From: HKST-UBA178 sp965223815
GTDB taxonomy: Bacteria; Pseudomonadota; Gammaproteobacteria; Chromatiales; Chromatiaceae
Assembly (NCBI GenBank): GCA_965223815.1
Contig: OZ245019.1
Location: 62,001 to 126,000 of the forward strand
Length of the DNA: 64,000 nucleotides
Direction of reading: 5' to 3'
Below, piece after piece: positions 25,416 through 33,558 of the stretch. Within the stretch, counting starts at the first letter, position 1. Every line of letters begins with the position of its first letter. A program made the position numbers and the translations under genes. The notes below the pieces were generated by a model. That model did no database searches. It was not told the origin of the DNA and saw only the letters and a list, made by a program, of their open reading frames with translations.

Positions 25416-26276
25416 CTAGACTGCCGCGGCTCCACCCACGATCTCAGAAATCTCTTGGGTAATCGCGGCCTGGCGGGCCTTGTTATAGACCAGCTGTAAT
25501 TCATCAATCAGACTTCCAGCGTTATCCGACGCTGACTTCATGGCGACCATTCTCGCCGACTGCTCACAAGCGCCGTTTTCTACGACTGACTGATACACCA
25601 GAGATTCCAGATATCTACTCAGCAAGTTGTCGAGAACGTCTTTTGCTTCAGGTTCGTAGATATAATCCCAATGGTGCTTAAGCTCTTGATCGAGTTCTGA
25701 TGTGATGGGTACTAACTGTTCGACCACGGGATCCTGTGTCATGGTATTCACGAAGCGGTTGTACACCACGTAAATACGATCTACATCGCCGCTCTCGTAT
25801 GCATCAAGCATCACCTTAACCGTGCCAATGAGGTCACCGATGTGTGGTGCATCGCCAAGTTGTGTGATCTCTCCCATGACTTTGCCGCCGAAACGCCGGA
25901 AGAAGGCCAGCGCCTTTTTTCCGATGGTGCAGAATGAAACTTCCACGCCATTATCTCGATGCTCTTTAATTTCCCGCGCCAATTTCCGGAACAAATTGTT
26001 GTTGAGACCGCCGCACAAACCCCGATCCGATGAGACGATGATGTAACCAATGCGCTCAACCTCGCGTTCCTGCATAAAACTATGTTTATACTCGGGATGG
26101 GATTGATGAAGGTGGCCAATTACTTTTCTCATCTTTTCCGCATAGGGCCGCGTGGCCTGCATTCGGTCCTGTGCCTTACGCATCTTTGCAGCAGCCACCA
26201 TCTCCATAGCAGAGGTGATCTTCTGCGTATTTTTGATGCTGGCGATTTTAGTGCGGATTTCTTTTGCGCCTGCCAT
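25416..26276 (-). CDS. atpG: ATP synthase F1 subunit gamma
   Basis: Rotor shaft of the F1 sector, 286 residues. The conserved N-terminal helix 'EIRTKIASIKNTQKITSAME' and C-terminal helix 'ASDNAGSLIDELQLVYNKAR' form the coiled coil that turns inside the alpha3beta3 ring. 'SSDRGLCGGLNNNLFR' is the family signature. 38 bases after atpA. Confidence 0.97.
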   Translation of the reverse strand: MAGAKEIRTKIASIKNTQKITSAMEMVAAAKMRKAQDRMQATRPYAEKMRKVIGHLHQSHPEYKHSFMQEREVERIGYIIVSSDRGLCGGLNNNLFRKLAREIKEHRDNGVEVSFCTIGKKALAFFRRFGGKVMGEITQLGDAPHIGDLIGTVKVMLDAYESGDVDRIYVVYNRFVNTMTQDPVVEQLVPITSELDQELKHHWDYIYEPEAKDVLDNLLSRYLESLVYQSVVENGACEQSARMVAMKSASDNAGSLIDELQLVYNKARQAAITQEISEIVGGAAAV

Positions 26277-26314
26277 ATTTAGTCCTTGATTATCAGCTCA
26301 AACGACCAGTTGGC

Positions 26315-27856
26315 TTACCAAGTGTGGTTAGCCTTGAAATCCTTTAGGGCATCGTCGAATACCTTGTTGATTTCGTCGTTGAAATCGCCTGATTCACTGA
26401 TCTTATCTAGGAGCTCCTGGTGATTACCGCGCATGTAGTCGTGCAGCGCAGCTTCAAAATCCACAACCTTGTTGGCGTCCACATCGTCCAGGTAGCCTTC
26501 GTTGGCGGCAAACAGGGATACTGCCATCTCGGCAACGCTCAACGGTGAGTACTGAGCTTGCTTCATCAACTCGGTAACACGTTCACCGCGCTCTAGCTGC
26601 TTACGGGTGGCCTCGTCAAGGTCAGAGGCAAACTGAGAAAACGCCGCCAATTCTCTGTATTGTGCCAAGGCAAGGCGCACGCCACCCCCCAATTTCTTGA
26701 TGATCTTCGTTTGCGCCGCACCACCCACACGGGACACAGAAAGACCAGCGTTAATAGCCGGGCGAATGTTGGCATTGAACAAATCAGCTTCGAGGAAAAT
26801 CTGACCGTCGGTGATGGAAATCACGTTGGTCGGTACGAAGGCCGATACGTCACCTGCCTGTGTCTCAATGATGGGCAATGCAGTTAAAGACCCGGTCTTG
26901 CCCTTAACTTCACCGTTGGTCAGTTTTTCTACGTGATCCGAATTGATACGAGCCGCGCGTTCCAACAGACGGGAATGCAGATAGAACACATCACCAGGAT
27001 AAGCTTCTCGTCCCGGAGGACGCCTCAACAGCAGGGATACCTGTCTGTAAGCCCAGGCTTGCTTGGTAAGATCGTCGTAAATGATTAGCGCATCTTCACC
27101 GCGGTCGCGGAAATACTCGCCCATGGTACAACCGGAGTAAGGTGCAAGAAACTGCATAGCGGCGGAATCCGCTGCAGGCGCTGCCACAATCGTGGTGTGT
27201 GCCATCGCCCCATGCTCTTCCAACTTGCGCATCACTTGGGCGATAGACGAATTCTTCTGGCCAACCGCCACATAGATACATTTAATGCCTGTACCTTTCT
27301 GGTTGATGATAGCGTCGATTGCAATAGCAGTCTTACCTGTCTGACGATCGCCAATAATAAGCTCACGCTGCCCTCGACCGATGGGAACCATAGAGTCGAT
27401 GGCCTTGAGACCTGTTTGCACTGGTTGATCAACAGACTTACGGGTAATAACACCGGGAGCGACTTTCTCGATCGGAGAGGTGGTTTCATTTGAAATGGCA
27501 CCCTTGCCGTCGATTGGGTTGCCCAATGCGTCTACTACTCGGCCCAGCAGAGCCTCGCCCACGGGCACTTCCAATACGCGGCCAGTGCACTTCACCGGGT
27601 CGCCTTCGGACAAATGCTTGTACTCTCCCAATACGACCGCACCTACAGAGTCACGCTCGAGGTTCAGTGCCAAGCCATATGTATTGCCCGGGAATTCCAG
27701 CATCTCGTAGGACATTGCATCCTCGAGACCATGAATGCGGGTGATACCGTCGGTCAAGCTGATAATAGTGCCTTCGTTACGGGCCTCAGTCTTGACATCG
27801 AATTTTTCGATTTTGCTTTTGATCAGTTCACTGATCTCTGATGGATTGAGTTGCAT
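26315..27856 (-). CDS. atpA: ATP synthase F1 subunit alpha
   Basis: Non-catalytic nucleotide-binding subunit, 513 residues from ATG at 27856 ('MQLNPSEISELIKSKIEKF'), the standard start and length. The Walker A sequence is 'GDRQTGKTAIAIDAI', and 'EALIIYDDLTKQAWAYR' and 'PPGREAYPGDVFYLHSRLLE' are family landmarks. The frame runs 18 codons upstream into the end of atpH and was trimmed. Spacing to atpH is 13 bases. Confidence 0.97.
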   Translation of the reverse strand: MQLNPSEISELIKSKIEKFDVKTEARNEGTIISLTDGITRIHGLEDAMSYEMLEFPGNTYGLALNLERDSVGAVVLGEYKHLSEGDPVKCTGRVLEVPVGEALLGRVVDALGNPIDGKGAISNETTSPIEKVAPGVITRKSVDQPVQTGLKAIDSMVPIGRGQRELIIGDRQTGKTAIAIDAIINQKGTGIKCIYVAVGQKNSSIAQVMRKLEEHGAMAHTTIVAAPAADSAAMQFLAPYSGCTMGEYFRDRGEDALIIYDDLTKQAWAYRQVSLLLRRPPGREAYPGDVFYLHSRLLERAARINSDHVEKLTNGEVKGKTGSLTALPIIETQAGDVSAFVPTNVISITDGQIFLEADLFNANIRPAINAGLSVSRVGGAAQTKIIKKLGGGVRLALAQYRELAAFSQFASDLDEATRKQLERGERVTELMKQAQYSPLSVAEMAVSLFAANEGYLDDVDANKVVDFEAALHDYMRGNHQELLDKISESGDFNDEINKVFDDALKDFKANHTW

Positions 27857-27869
27857 AGTGGCTTCTCGT

Positions 27870-28409
27870 TTAGATTCCCAATTCGTTGCCCAATTTCTGC
27901 AAGCGCCCACTTACCGATCCGTCGATAACCATATCTCCGGCACGAATGTGCACGCCACCGATGAGGCTGGAATCCTCCTCAGTGGTGATCTCGACGTCTC
28001 GGCCCAGACGGGCCTTCAGCGCATTGGCAATGTTAGTTTGTTCGGCAGGCTGCAGTGCATAAGCTGAGCGCACGTGCACTTTTACAATCCGCTGGCTCTC
28101 AGACTTCAGGTCTTCGAACATCTCCGCGATTTCCGGCATCAGCCCAAGACGGCTGTTCTGTACCAGGAGTTTCACCAGGTTCCCGCCTTCGTCGTCCAGA
28201 GTATCCCCGGAAACATCCAGCATCAGCGCGACTAGGTTTTCCCGACCGAAGAGGGGATCCGTTATCACTGATGCAATGGCGGGTTCTCGAACGATGGTGG
28301 ACAGCAGCGCCAACTTGCCAGACCACTGTTCCAGCTTGCCAGTCTCTTCAGCACGGGAGAATACTGCTTCTGCATACGGTCGGGCGATAGTGCTCGTTTC
28401 TGCTGCCAT
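27870..28409 (-). CDS. atpH: ATP synthase F1 subunit delta
   Basis: Peripheral-stalk subunit joining F1 to subunit b, 179 residues. N-terminal helical bundle starting 'IARPYAEAVFSRAEETGKLEQW' (read in pieces) and C-terminal part 'EEDSSLIGGVHIRAGDMVID', the conserved OSCP/delta signature, are present. Nine bases after atpF. Confidence 0.96.
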   Translation of the reverse strand: MAAETSTIARPYAEAVFSRAEETGKLEQWSGKLALLSTIVREPAIASVITDPLFGRENLVALMLDVSGDTLDDEGGNLVKLLVQNSRLGLMPEIAEMFEDLKSESQRIVKVHVRSAYALQPAEQTNIANALKARLGRDVEITTEEDSSLIGGVHIRAGDMVIDGSVSGRLQKLGNELGI

Positions 28410-28418
28410 AGCCTTGCC

Positions 28419-28889
28419 TTAAATCTCTTTCGCCAGTTCGTTGATAATATTCTGGTGCACCTCGGGGTTGACCTCCCGCTGCAGTATTTTCTCTGCGCCT
28501 GCGACGGCCAACGCGGCTACCCGCTCGCGTAAGTCTTCACGCGCTCGGTTAACCTCTTGATCGATTTCGGTGCGGGATGCCAGCAATAGACGTTCGCCCT
28601 CTTCCCGGGCTTGGCCCTTTGCATCATCAACGATCTCAGAAGCTCGTTTCTGCGCCTGGGCCAGAATGTCTGAGGCCTGAAGTTTAGCGTCCTTCAGCAC
28701 CTCTTTAGCACGTTCCTTCGCCAACTCCTGCTCATGTTGGCCCCGTTCACCCGCCGCCAATCCTTCCGCGATCTCTTTACGGCGCTTTTCCAAGGCACCC
28801 ATGATCGGGGTCCACACATACTTCATGGTGAACCAGACGAACACAATGAAAGAGAGAAGCTGGCCTATTAAGGTCAAATTGATATTCAT
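28419..28889 (-). CDS. atpF: ATP synthase Fo subunit b
   Basis: Peripheral stalk, 156 residues. One N-terminal transmembrane helix ('LIGQLLSFIVFVWFTMKYVW') is followed by a long charged helix that dimerises as a right-handed coiled coil, and 'EKILQREVNPEVHQNIINEL' near the end contacts delta. Typical single-copy proton-type organisation without a second b' gene. Confidence 0.97.
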   Translation of the reverse strand: MNINLTLIGQLLSFIVFVWFTMKYVWTPIMGALEKRRKEIAEGLAAGERGQHEQELAKERAKEVLKDAKLQASDILAQAQKRASEIVDDAKGQAREEGERLLLASRTEIDQEVNRAREDLRERVAALAVAGAEKILQREVNPEVHQNIINELAKEI

Positions 28890-28950
28890 GCCGGAAACTC
28901 CTCAGTTTTCTGCCGAAATGACAGTCTGTTCGGTTGTTTTCTAGCCTGGA

Positions 28951-29187
28951 TTAGGCGACTGCGAACAGGACGTACATTGCCAAGCCGACAGCAATCATCG
29001 GAACCGCGTCGACAAGACCCATGACGATGAAGAACTGGGTACGCAGCATGGGAATGAGTTCCGGCTGGCGTGCAGCGCCCTCCAGAAAGCGACCACCCAG
29101 AACGCCGATACCAACGGCAGCGCCAAGGGCACCCAGCCCCATCATCAGCGCGCCAGCGATATACAGCAGTGCATTTGCCATTTCCAT
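28951..29187 (-). CDS. atpE: ATP synthase Fo subunit c
   Basis: Rotor-ring proteolipid, 78 residues, two transmembrane helices with the polar loop 'ARQPELIP' between them. The ion-carrying carboxylate is Asp60 in 'MGLVDAVPMIAVGL', as in the proton-driven Escherichia coli enzyme. The sodium-binding pattern of Glu with neighbouring polar residues is not seen, so a proton ring is inferred even though the chromosome also encodes a sodium pump. Confidence 0.97.
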   Translation of the reverse strand: MEMANALLYIAGALMMGLGALGAAVGIGVLGGRFLEGAARQPELIPMLRTQFFIVMGLVDAVPMIAVGLAMYVLFAVA

Positions 29188-29244
29188 TATAGGTCTCCCG
29201 TTATTGGTGTGTTGATAAGTAAACTAGATAGAAGCTAAAGAGAA

Positions 29245-30141
29245 TCAGTGTTCGTTATGCGCCATATCCAGATAGACAATGGTCAGCGTCATAAAAATGA
29301 ACGCCTGCAAAGTGATGATCAGGATGTGGAATATTGCCCAGCCCAGTTGGAGAAAACCGCCGAAAATGCCCATTGCTATGCCCGCACTGTACATAATGGC
29401 AATAAGAATAAAAATCATTTCACCCGCGTACATGTTTCCGAATAGTCGCAGTGCGAGTGAAACGGGCTTGGCAATCAAACTGACGAATTCGAGAATAAAG
29501 TTGACAGGGATAAAGAGTATGCTGACTAGCGGATTCTTGGAAGAAAAAGGCTGCAGGGTGAGTTCACCAACAAATCCTCCTACACCTTTAATCTTGATGC
29601 TGTAGAAAAGCACCAGCATGAACACCCCGATTGCCATACCAAAAGTGGCATTGGGATCCGTCGTGGGTACCACCTTCATAAAATGAATACCCAGTAACTT
29701 GGAAAATTCGGGGATTAGATCTACCGGTACAAGATCCATAAGATTCATCAGAAATATCCAGATGAAAATCGTCAGCGAGAGCGGAGCGACCAAGTTGTTC
29801 TTCCCGGAAAAGGAACCACGTACACTCTGGTCAATAAACTCAACAATCCACTCTGCGAAATTCTGCAGCCCCCCGGGTACACCGGTGGTAGCGGAGTCGG
29901 CTGCCTTTTTAAACAAGTATAAAAACAGCACCCCGAGAACGATGGACCAGAACATGGTATCGAGATGGATGGCGTTGAATCCCATCGCCTTGGCTGCTTC
30001 CCCACAGTGCGCAATGGTCCAGGAATCCTGCGTTACCACTTGCTCATTGCCGCAGTAAGAACCACCCGGTAGCTTACCGAAGGTCAAATTGGTCAGATGG
30101 TGCTTGATATATCCACTGCTAGTTAGAGTGTCGCCTGCCAT
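29245..30141 (-). CDS. atpB: ATP synthase Fo subunit a
   Basis: Stator channel of Fo, 298 residues, somewhat longer than the Escherichia coli protein because of an N-terminal periplasmic stretch with two cysteines ('GSYCGNEQ', 'AHCGEA'). The essential Arg lies in 'AKPVSLALRLFGNMYAGEM', and 'LQLGWAIFHILIITLQAFIF' is the last helix pair. 57 bases precede atpE. Confidence 0.97.
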   Translation of the reverse strand: MAGDTLTSSGYIKHHLTNLTFGKLPGGSYCGNEQVVTQDSWTIAHCGEAAKAMGFNAIHLDTMFWSIVLGVLFLYLFKKAADSATTGVPGGLQNFAEWIVEFIDQSVRGSFSGKNNLVAPLSLTIFIWIFLMNLMDLVPVDLIPEFSKLLGIHFMKVVPTTDPNATFGMAIGVFMLVLFYSIKIKGVGGFVGELTLQPFSSKNPLVSILFIPVNFILEFVSLIAKPVSLALRLFGNMYAGEMIFILIAIMYSAGIAMGIFGGFLQLGWAIFHILIITLQAFIFMTLTIVYLDMAHNEH

Positions 30142-30164
30142 GTTCTATTAACCGAGTTAAGTTG

Positions 30165-30530
30165 TTAATCCAACCTATGTGCTATCAGTGCCGGTAGTAT
30201 CTGCACTAGCAGATAAACGCCGAACAGGGCCCAAACGCTCAAAGGCTTGACTAGTAGAATGGCCCCTGCAAATAGAAATCCAGTTAGCAACAGCTTTTGG
30301 AATTCAGCGCCAAAAAACTGTCGGAGAAGTTTTTCGGGTTGCTCTGCTCGATAGTGGACAAATACCCGCAGCCCAAAGAACAGGCTAGCCAACGCGGAAA
30401 TCATCCCGCCGATTAATCCGGACCAGGCATGCACCCAACCAGGAAAAATCAGGACCAGGGCCGCGGCCAGCGTTACCAAGAGTTGCGAAAAAAACAGCTG
30501 CCAGGCGTGTCTGGCATTTGCCAGATTCAT
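30165..30530 (-). CDS. atpI: ATP synthase accessory protein I
   Basis: 121-residue membrane protein with four predicted helices, first gene of the atp operon. AtpI/UncI proteins aid c-ring assembly and are poorly conserved, as here ('FFSQLLVTLAAALVLIF', 'ALFGVYLLVQILPALIA'). Called mainly by position and hydrophobicity. Confidence 0.85.
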   Translation of the reverse strand: MNLANARHAWQLFFSQLLVTLAAALVLIFPGWVHAWSGLIGGMISALASLFFGLRVFVHYRAEQPEKLLRQFFGAEFQKLLLTGFLFAGAILLVKPLSVWALFGVYLLVQILPALIAHRLD

Positions 30531-30579
30531 GACCCGGAGGTGTTCCCCTTCGTGAAGTCAGTCCCAATCGACGGGCCGT

Positions 30580-30608
30580 AGTATAAGGGGTCGGGCATAT
30601 AAGGTCAA
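30580..30608 (-). promoter_or_regulatory. Sigma70 promoter of the atp operon
   Basis: On the minus strand TTGACC and TATACT are separated by exactly 17 bases, 50 bases ahead of atpI. This is a near-consensus housekeeping promoter and explains expression of atpIBEFHAGDC apart from parAB. Confidence 0.8.
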
Positions 30609-30691
30609 AAGATAGGCGAATAAATTTTTTATGGTCAGAATTTTCTAATTAATCACTCGAATTTGGAGGCCTGCTCGCCCCATCCGGTCGG

Positions 30692-31567
30692 TTATTTGAT
30701 GTGTTCCAAAATACCCTCCAATTCATCGAGGCTGTTATAACTGATGACCAGCCTCCCTTTTCCACTTGCCCCCTGCTGAATGCTGACTTGCGCACCCAGC
30801 CTGTCTATGAGGCCGTTTTCCAAGCGCCGCACATCCGGATCTTTTTCCCTGCTTTGCGGCTTTTCCTCCGGGATATCCGTGCCTTGCAAACGGCGAACCA
30901 GCTTTTCCGTTTCGCGAACGGACAAGCCTTTAGCGACCACCAATCGGGCAGCATCACTTTGCGCCTGCTCCTGAAGCCCTAATAGGGCACGGGCGTGACC
31001 CATTTCGATGCGCCGCTCTTCGATCAGCTCTTTAACGTCCGGATTCAAATCCAACAACCGCAACAGATTGGAAACTGAAGCCCGAGACCTGCCGATTCCC
31101 TTGGCGATTTGCTGGTGGGTAAGCTCAAACTCGTTCAACAGCCTGTGAAGGGCACCCGCCTCTTCGAGGGGATTCAGATCGTCGCGCTGAATATTCTCGA
31201 TCAATCCCATCGCCATGGCTGTTTTATCCGCAACCTTTCGAATTACCACGGGTATATTGTCGAGGCCAGCTTGCTGGGCTGCCCTCCAGCGACGTTCACC
31301 GGCAATTATTTCATAGTGACCGCCTTTTACCGGCCGCACGACGATTGGTTGCACTACGCCTTGAGCGGCAATAGAGTCCGCAAGCTCCTGGAGGCTCTCA
31401 GGGTTGAAATCCCTGCGCGGTTGAAATCGCCCGCGCTTAATGAGATCCACCGGAAGGGTGTTCGGTATACTTTCATTGGGTGCTTCCTGGGTAGGTTCGC
31501 TCTCTTTTGCTGCCCCGCCGAGCAGAGCATCAAGGCCTCTTCCCAAACCCTGTTTTTTTGCTGCCAT
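30692..31567 (-). CDS. parB: Chromosome partitioning protein ParB
   Basis: Centromere-binding CTPase, 291 residues. It opens with 'KQGLGRGLDALLGG', the ParA-stimulating peptide. The ParB/Srx domain has 'GRFQPRRDFNPESLQELADS' and 'EIIAGERRWRAAQQAGL' (GERR box), followed by the KorB-like helix-turn-helix 'LTHQQIAKGIGRSRASVSNL' and a C-terminal dimer domain. It should load at parS sites; three candidates are visible in this window. Follows parA by two bases. Confidence 0.97.
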   Translation of the reverse strand: MAAKKQGLGRGLDALLGGAAKESEPTQEAPNESIPNTLPVDLIKRGRFQPRRDFNPESLQELADSIAAQGVVQPIVVRPVKGGHYEIIAGERRWRAAQQAGLDNIPVVIRKVADKTAMAMGLIENIQRDDLNPLEEAGALHRLLNEFELTHQQIAKGIGRSRASVSNLLRLLDLNPDVKELIEERRIEMGHARALLGLQEQAQSDAARLVVAKGLSVRETEKLVRRLQGTDIPEEKPQSREKDPDVRRLENGLIDRLGAQVSIQQGASGKGRLVISYNSLDELEGILEHIK

Positions 31568-31569
31568 AG

Positions 31570-32358
31570 CTACGCTTCCTGGCTATCTAACAGTTGCTCG
31601 TTGCGTCGTAAAAATTCACTTGCCAAAGCCAGATAGGAGATCGCACCCCTGGAGGCCCTATCATACAACAGAATGGGGAGACCATGGCTGGGCGCCTCAG
31701 CGAGTCGCACGTTACGCGGAATCAGGGTTTTGAACACCTTATCCTTGAAGTGATGAATGAGCTGGGCGGATACCTCATTGGTCAACCGATTCCGGGGGTC
31801 ATGCATAGTGCGGACAATCCCTTCTATCTCCAGCGCCGGATTTCTATTGGCCTGAATTTGGCGGATGGTATTAATAAGCGCAGATAAGCCCTCCAAGGCA
31901 TAATACTCACATTGGATCGGAATCAGGACGCTGTGCGCGGCGACCAATGCATTGACAGTCAACATATTCAGGGAAGGCGGGCAATCGACCACAATATACT
32001 CGTAACGCTCCACCGCATCCATAAGCGCTAGGCTCAAGCGTTTCTCTCGCAGCGGCGCGCTCATCAGCCCTACCTCCGCCGCGGTTAGTTCTGAGTTCGC
32101 CGGCAAAACATCGAAGTCGGCGCTTGGTGATCGGGTGACTACCTCGTCGAACGGCGCCTCTCCAAGCAGGACATCGCAGCTGGACTTGTCCAAGTCATGC
32201 TTGTTCACTCCGCACCCCATGGTGGCATTGCCCTGGGGATCGATATCGATCAACAGCACATTTCTGCCAAAAGAAGCCAGGGAGGCAACGAGATTGACAG
32301 CGGTAGTCGTCTTCCCAACACCGCCCTTCTGATTGGCGACACATACGATTCGACCCAT
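31570..32358 (-). CDS. parA: Chromosome partitioning ATPase ParA (Soj)
   Basis: Deviant Walker-type ATPase, 262 residues from ATG at 32358, that binds DNA when ATP-bound and segregates ParB-parS complexes. 'CVANQKGGVGKTTTAVNL' carries the deviant Walker A with the signature Lys, and 'VLLIDIDPQGNATMG' and 'YIVVDCPPSLNMLTVNAL' follow. GGAAGGG precedes the chosen start; the frame is open 18 codons further upstream. Confidence 0.96.
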   Translation of the reverse strand: MGRIVCVANQKGGVGKTTTAVNLVASLASFGRNVLLIDIDPQGNATMGCGVNKHDLDKSSCDVLLGEAPFDEVVTRSPSADFDVLPANSELTAAEVGLMSAPLREKRLSLALMDAVERYEYIVVDCPPSLNMLTVNALVAAHSVLIPIQCEYYALEGLSALINTIRQIQANRNPALEIEGIVRTMHDPRNRLTNEVSAQLIHHFKDKVFKTLIPRNVRLAEAPSHGLPILLYDRASRGAISYLALASEFLRRNEQLLDSQEA

Positions 32359-32492
32359 AGCTCCCTTCCGGTTGATGCTAGAGTGCTGGTGGCTTATCTC
32401 GACTGCCGCCATTGCACGGAAAAACGAGAATAGCAGAAAGTATAGGAGGCTGCGTCAAGGACGATAAAACTGCACATCGTGTTGAGTGCTAC

Positions 32493-32792
32493 TCAGGATT
32501 TGAATAGATCTTCCGCCGCCTGCCGCAAAGTGTCATTCGAATTAGGGGCGCCCTCCCCCTCCTTGCGCTCTGCCGGTTCAAAGAATTCGCAATAGTTCGC
32601 CCTGCTTTTATCAAGTACTGGTTCGGCGGAAGGCTCTCGGCACTGGTCCGAACTAGCGGTGTCATACCACCGACAATTGAGACAAACCCGGGTTGGCTTT
32701 CCACAAGAGAGGCAGTTGGTCTCGCGCCCAAAATCGTGCTTGTGCAATTCCGCCCCGCACTGCCAACACTGCCCAATCGCTTCATTTTCCAT
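32493..32792 (-). CDS. Small zinc-ribbon protein of unknown function
   Basis: 99 residues rich in cysteine pairs: C9/C12, C27/C30 and C37/C40, plus C51 and C68, in 'CWQCGAEL', 'CLSCGKPTRVCLNC' and 'DQCREP'. The pattern is that of a double zinc ribbon, and similar small proteins occur in gammaproteobacteria. It lies between rsmG and parA on the same strand. ATG at 32792 is chosen since GAGGG lies nine bases ahead. No function can be assigned. Confidence 0.75.
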   Translation of the reverse strand: MENEAIGQCWQCGAELHKHDFGRETNCLSCGKPTRVCLNCRWYDTASSDQCREPSAEPVLDKSRANYCEFFEPAERKEGEGAPNSNDTLRQAAEDLFKS

Positions 32793-32907
32793 TGAAATCA
32801 ACCCTCATTGAATGCACCCACCTCAAGCTAAGAGATTCAACAGTTTGCGAGTTTACTAAACTCCAAATCACATACCGCTTCCGTCACAATCGTCTAACAC
32901 TGGGCCT

Positions 32908-33558
32908 CTAATCTATGGGCGAACTGCAAATCAGTGCATGCCGCTCGCCCTCAGACCCCCATACTTTCAACGGTGCAACTTCCAACATGAATCCCTGGGT
33001 GCGCACTTGTCCGATCTCTGCTGGCTGCAATCTACCCTTCATCGCCACCCAATAACCGCCCCGACCAACCAAATGCGATGTCAACTGTAACAGTTTATAC
33101 ATAGAGGCGAAGGCCCGGGAAACAACGGCGTCATATCCGGGACTAGGGGTATGAGCTTCAACCCGGCTGTGGACTATCCGCACATTGTCGAGACCCAAAG
33201 ACAGCTTGCACTGTGCCAAAAACCGGGCCTTTTTGCCATTCGCATCCAATAGAGTGAAGCTGCTGTTCTGATGAGCGATGGCTAGCGGGATTCCGGGTAG
33301 TCCCGCGCCGCTGCCAACATCTACGATAGTCCCTCTAGGTAGCAGCGGCAGTATGGAGAGAGAATCCAGAAGTTGCCTCGAAACCATTTCACCCGGATCC
33401 CGGATGGCCGTCAGATTATAGGCGCCATTCCAGCGATCCAGCAGTACCAAGTAGTCAATCAAGCGATCTCGCTGGGTAACATCAAGATCGAAACCCATCG
33501 ACAACAGGCCCTGATCCAACTGAGAAACCCAGGTTTCCCGGTGTCCAACGCCATCCAT
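32908..33558 (-). CDS. rsmG: 16S rRNA (guanine527-N7)-methyltransferase
   Basis: SAM-dependent methyltransferase (GidB), 216 residues, that makes m7G527 in 16S rRNA. The SAM-binding motif is 'IVDVGSGAGLPGIPLAIAH', followed by 'FTLLDANGKKARFLAQC' and 'YDAVVSRAFASM'. Its ATG overlaps the mnmG stop codon (ATGA), the usual mnmG-rsmG coupling near bacterial origins. Confidence 0.96.
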   Translation of the reverse strand: MDGVGHRETWVSQLDQGLLSMGFDLDVTQRDRLIDYLVLLDRWNGAYNLTAIRDPGEMVSRQLLDSLSILPLLPRGTIVDVGSGAGLPGIPLAIAHQNSSFTLLDANGKKARFLAQCKLSLGLDNVRIVHSRVEAHTPSPGYDAVVSRAFASMYKLLQLTSHLVGRGGYWVAMKGRLQPAEIGQVRTQGFMLEVAPLKVWGSEGERHALICSSPID

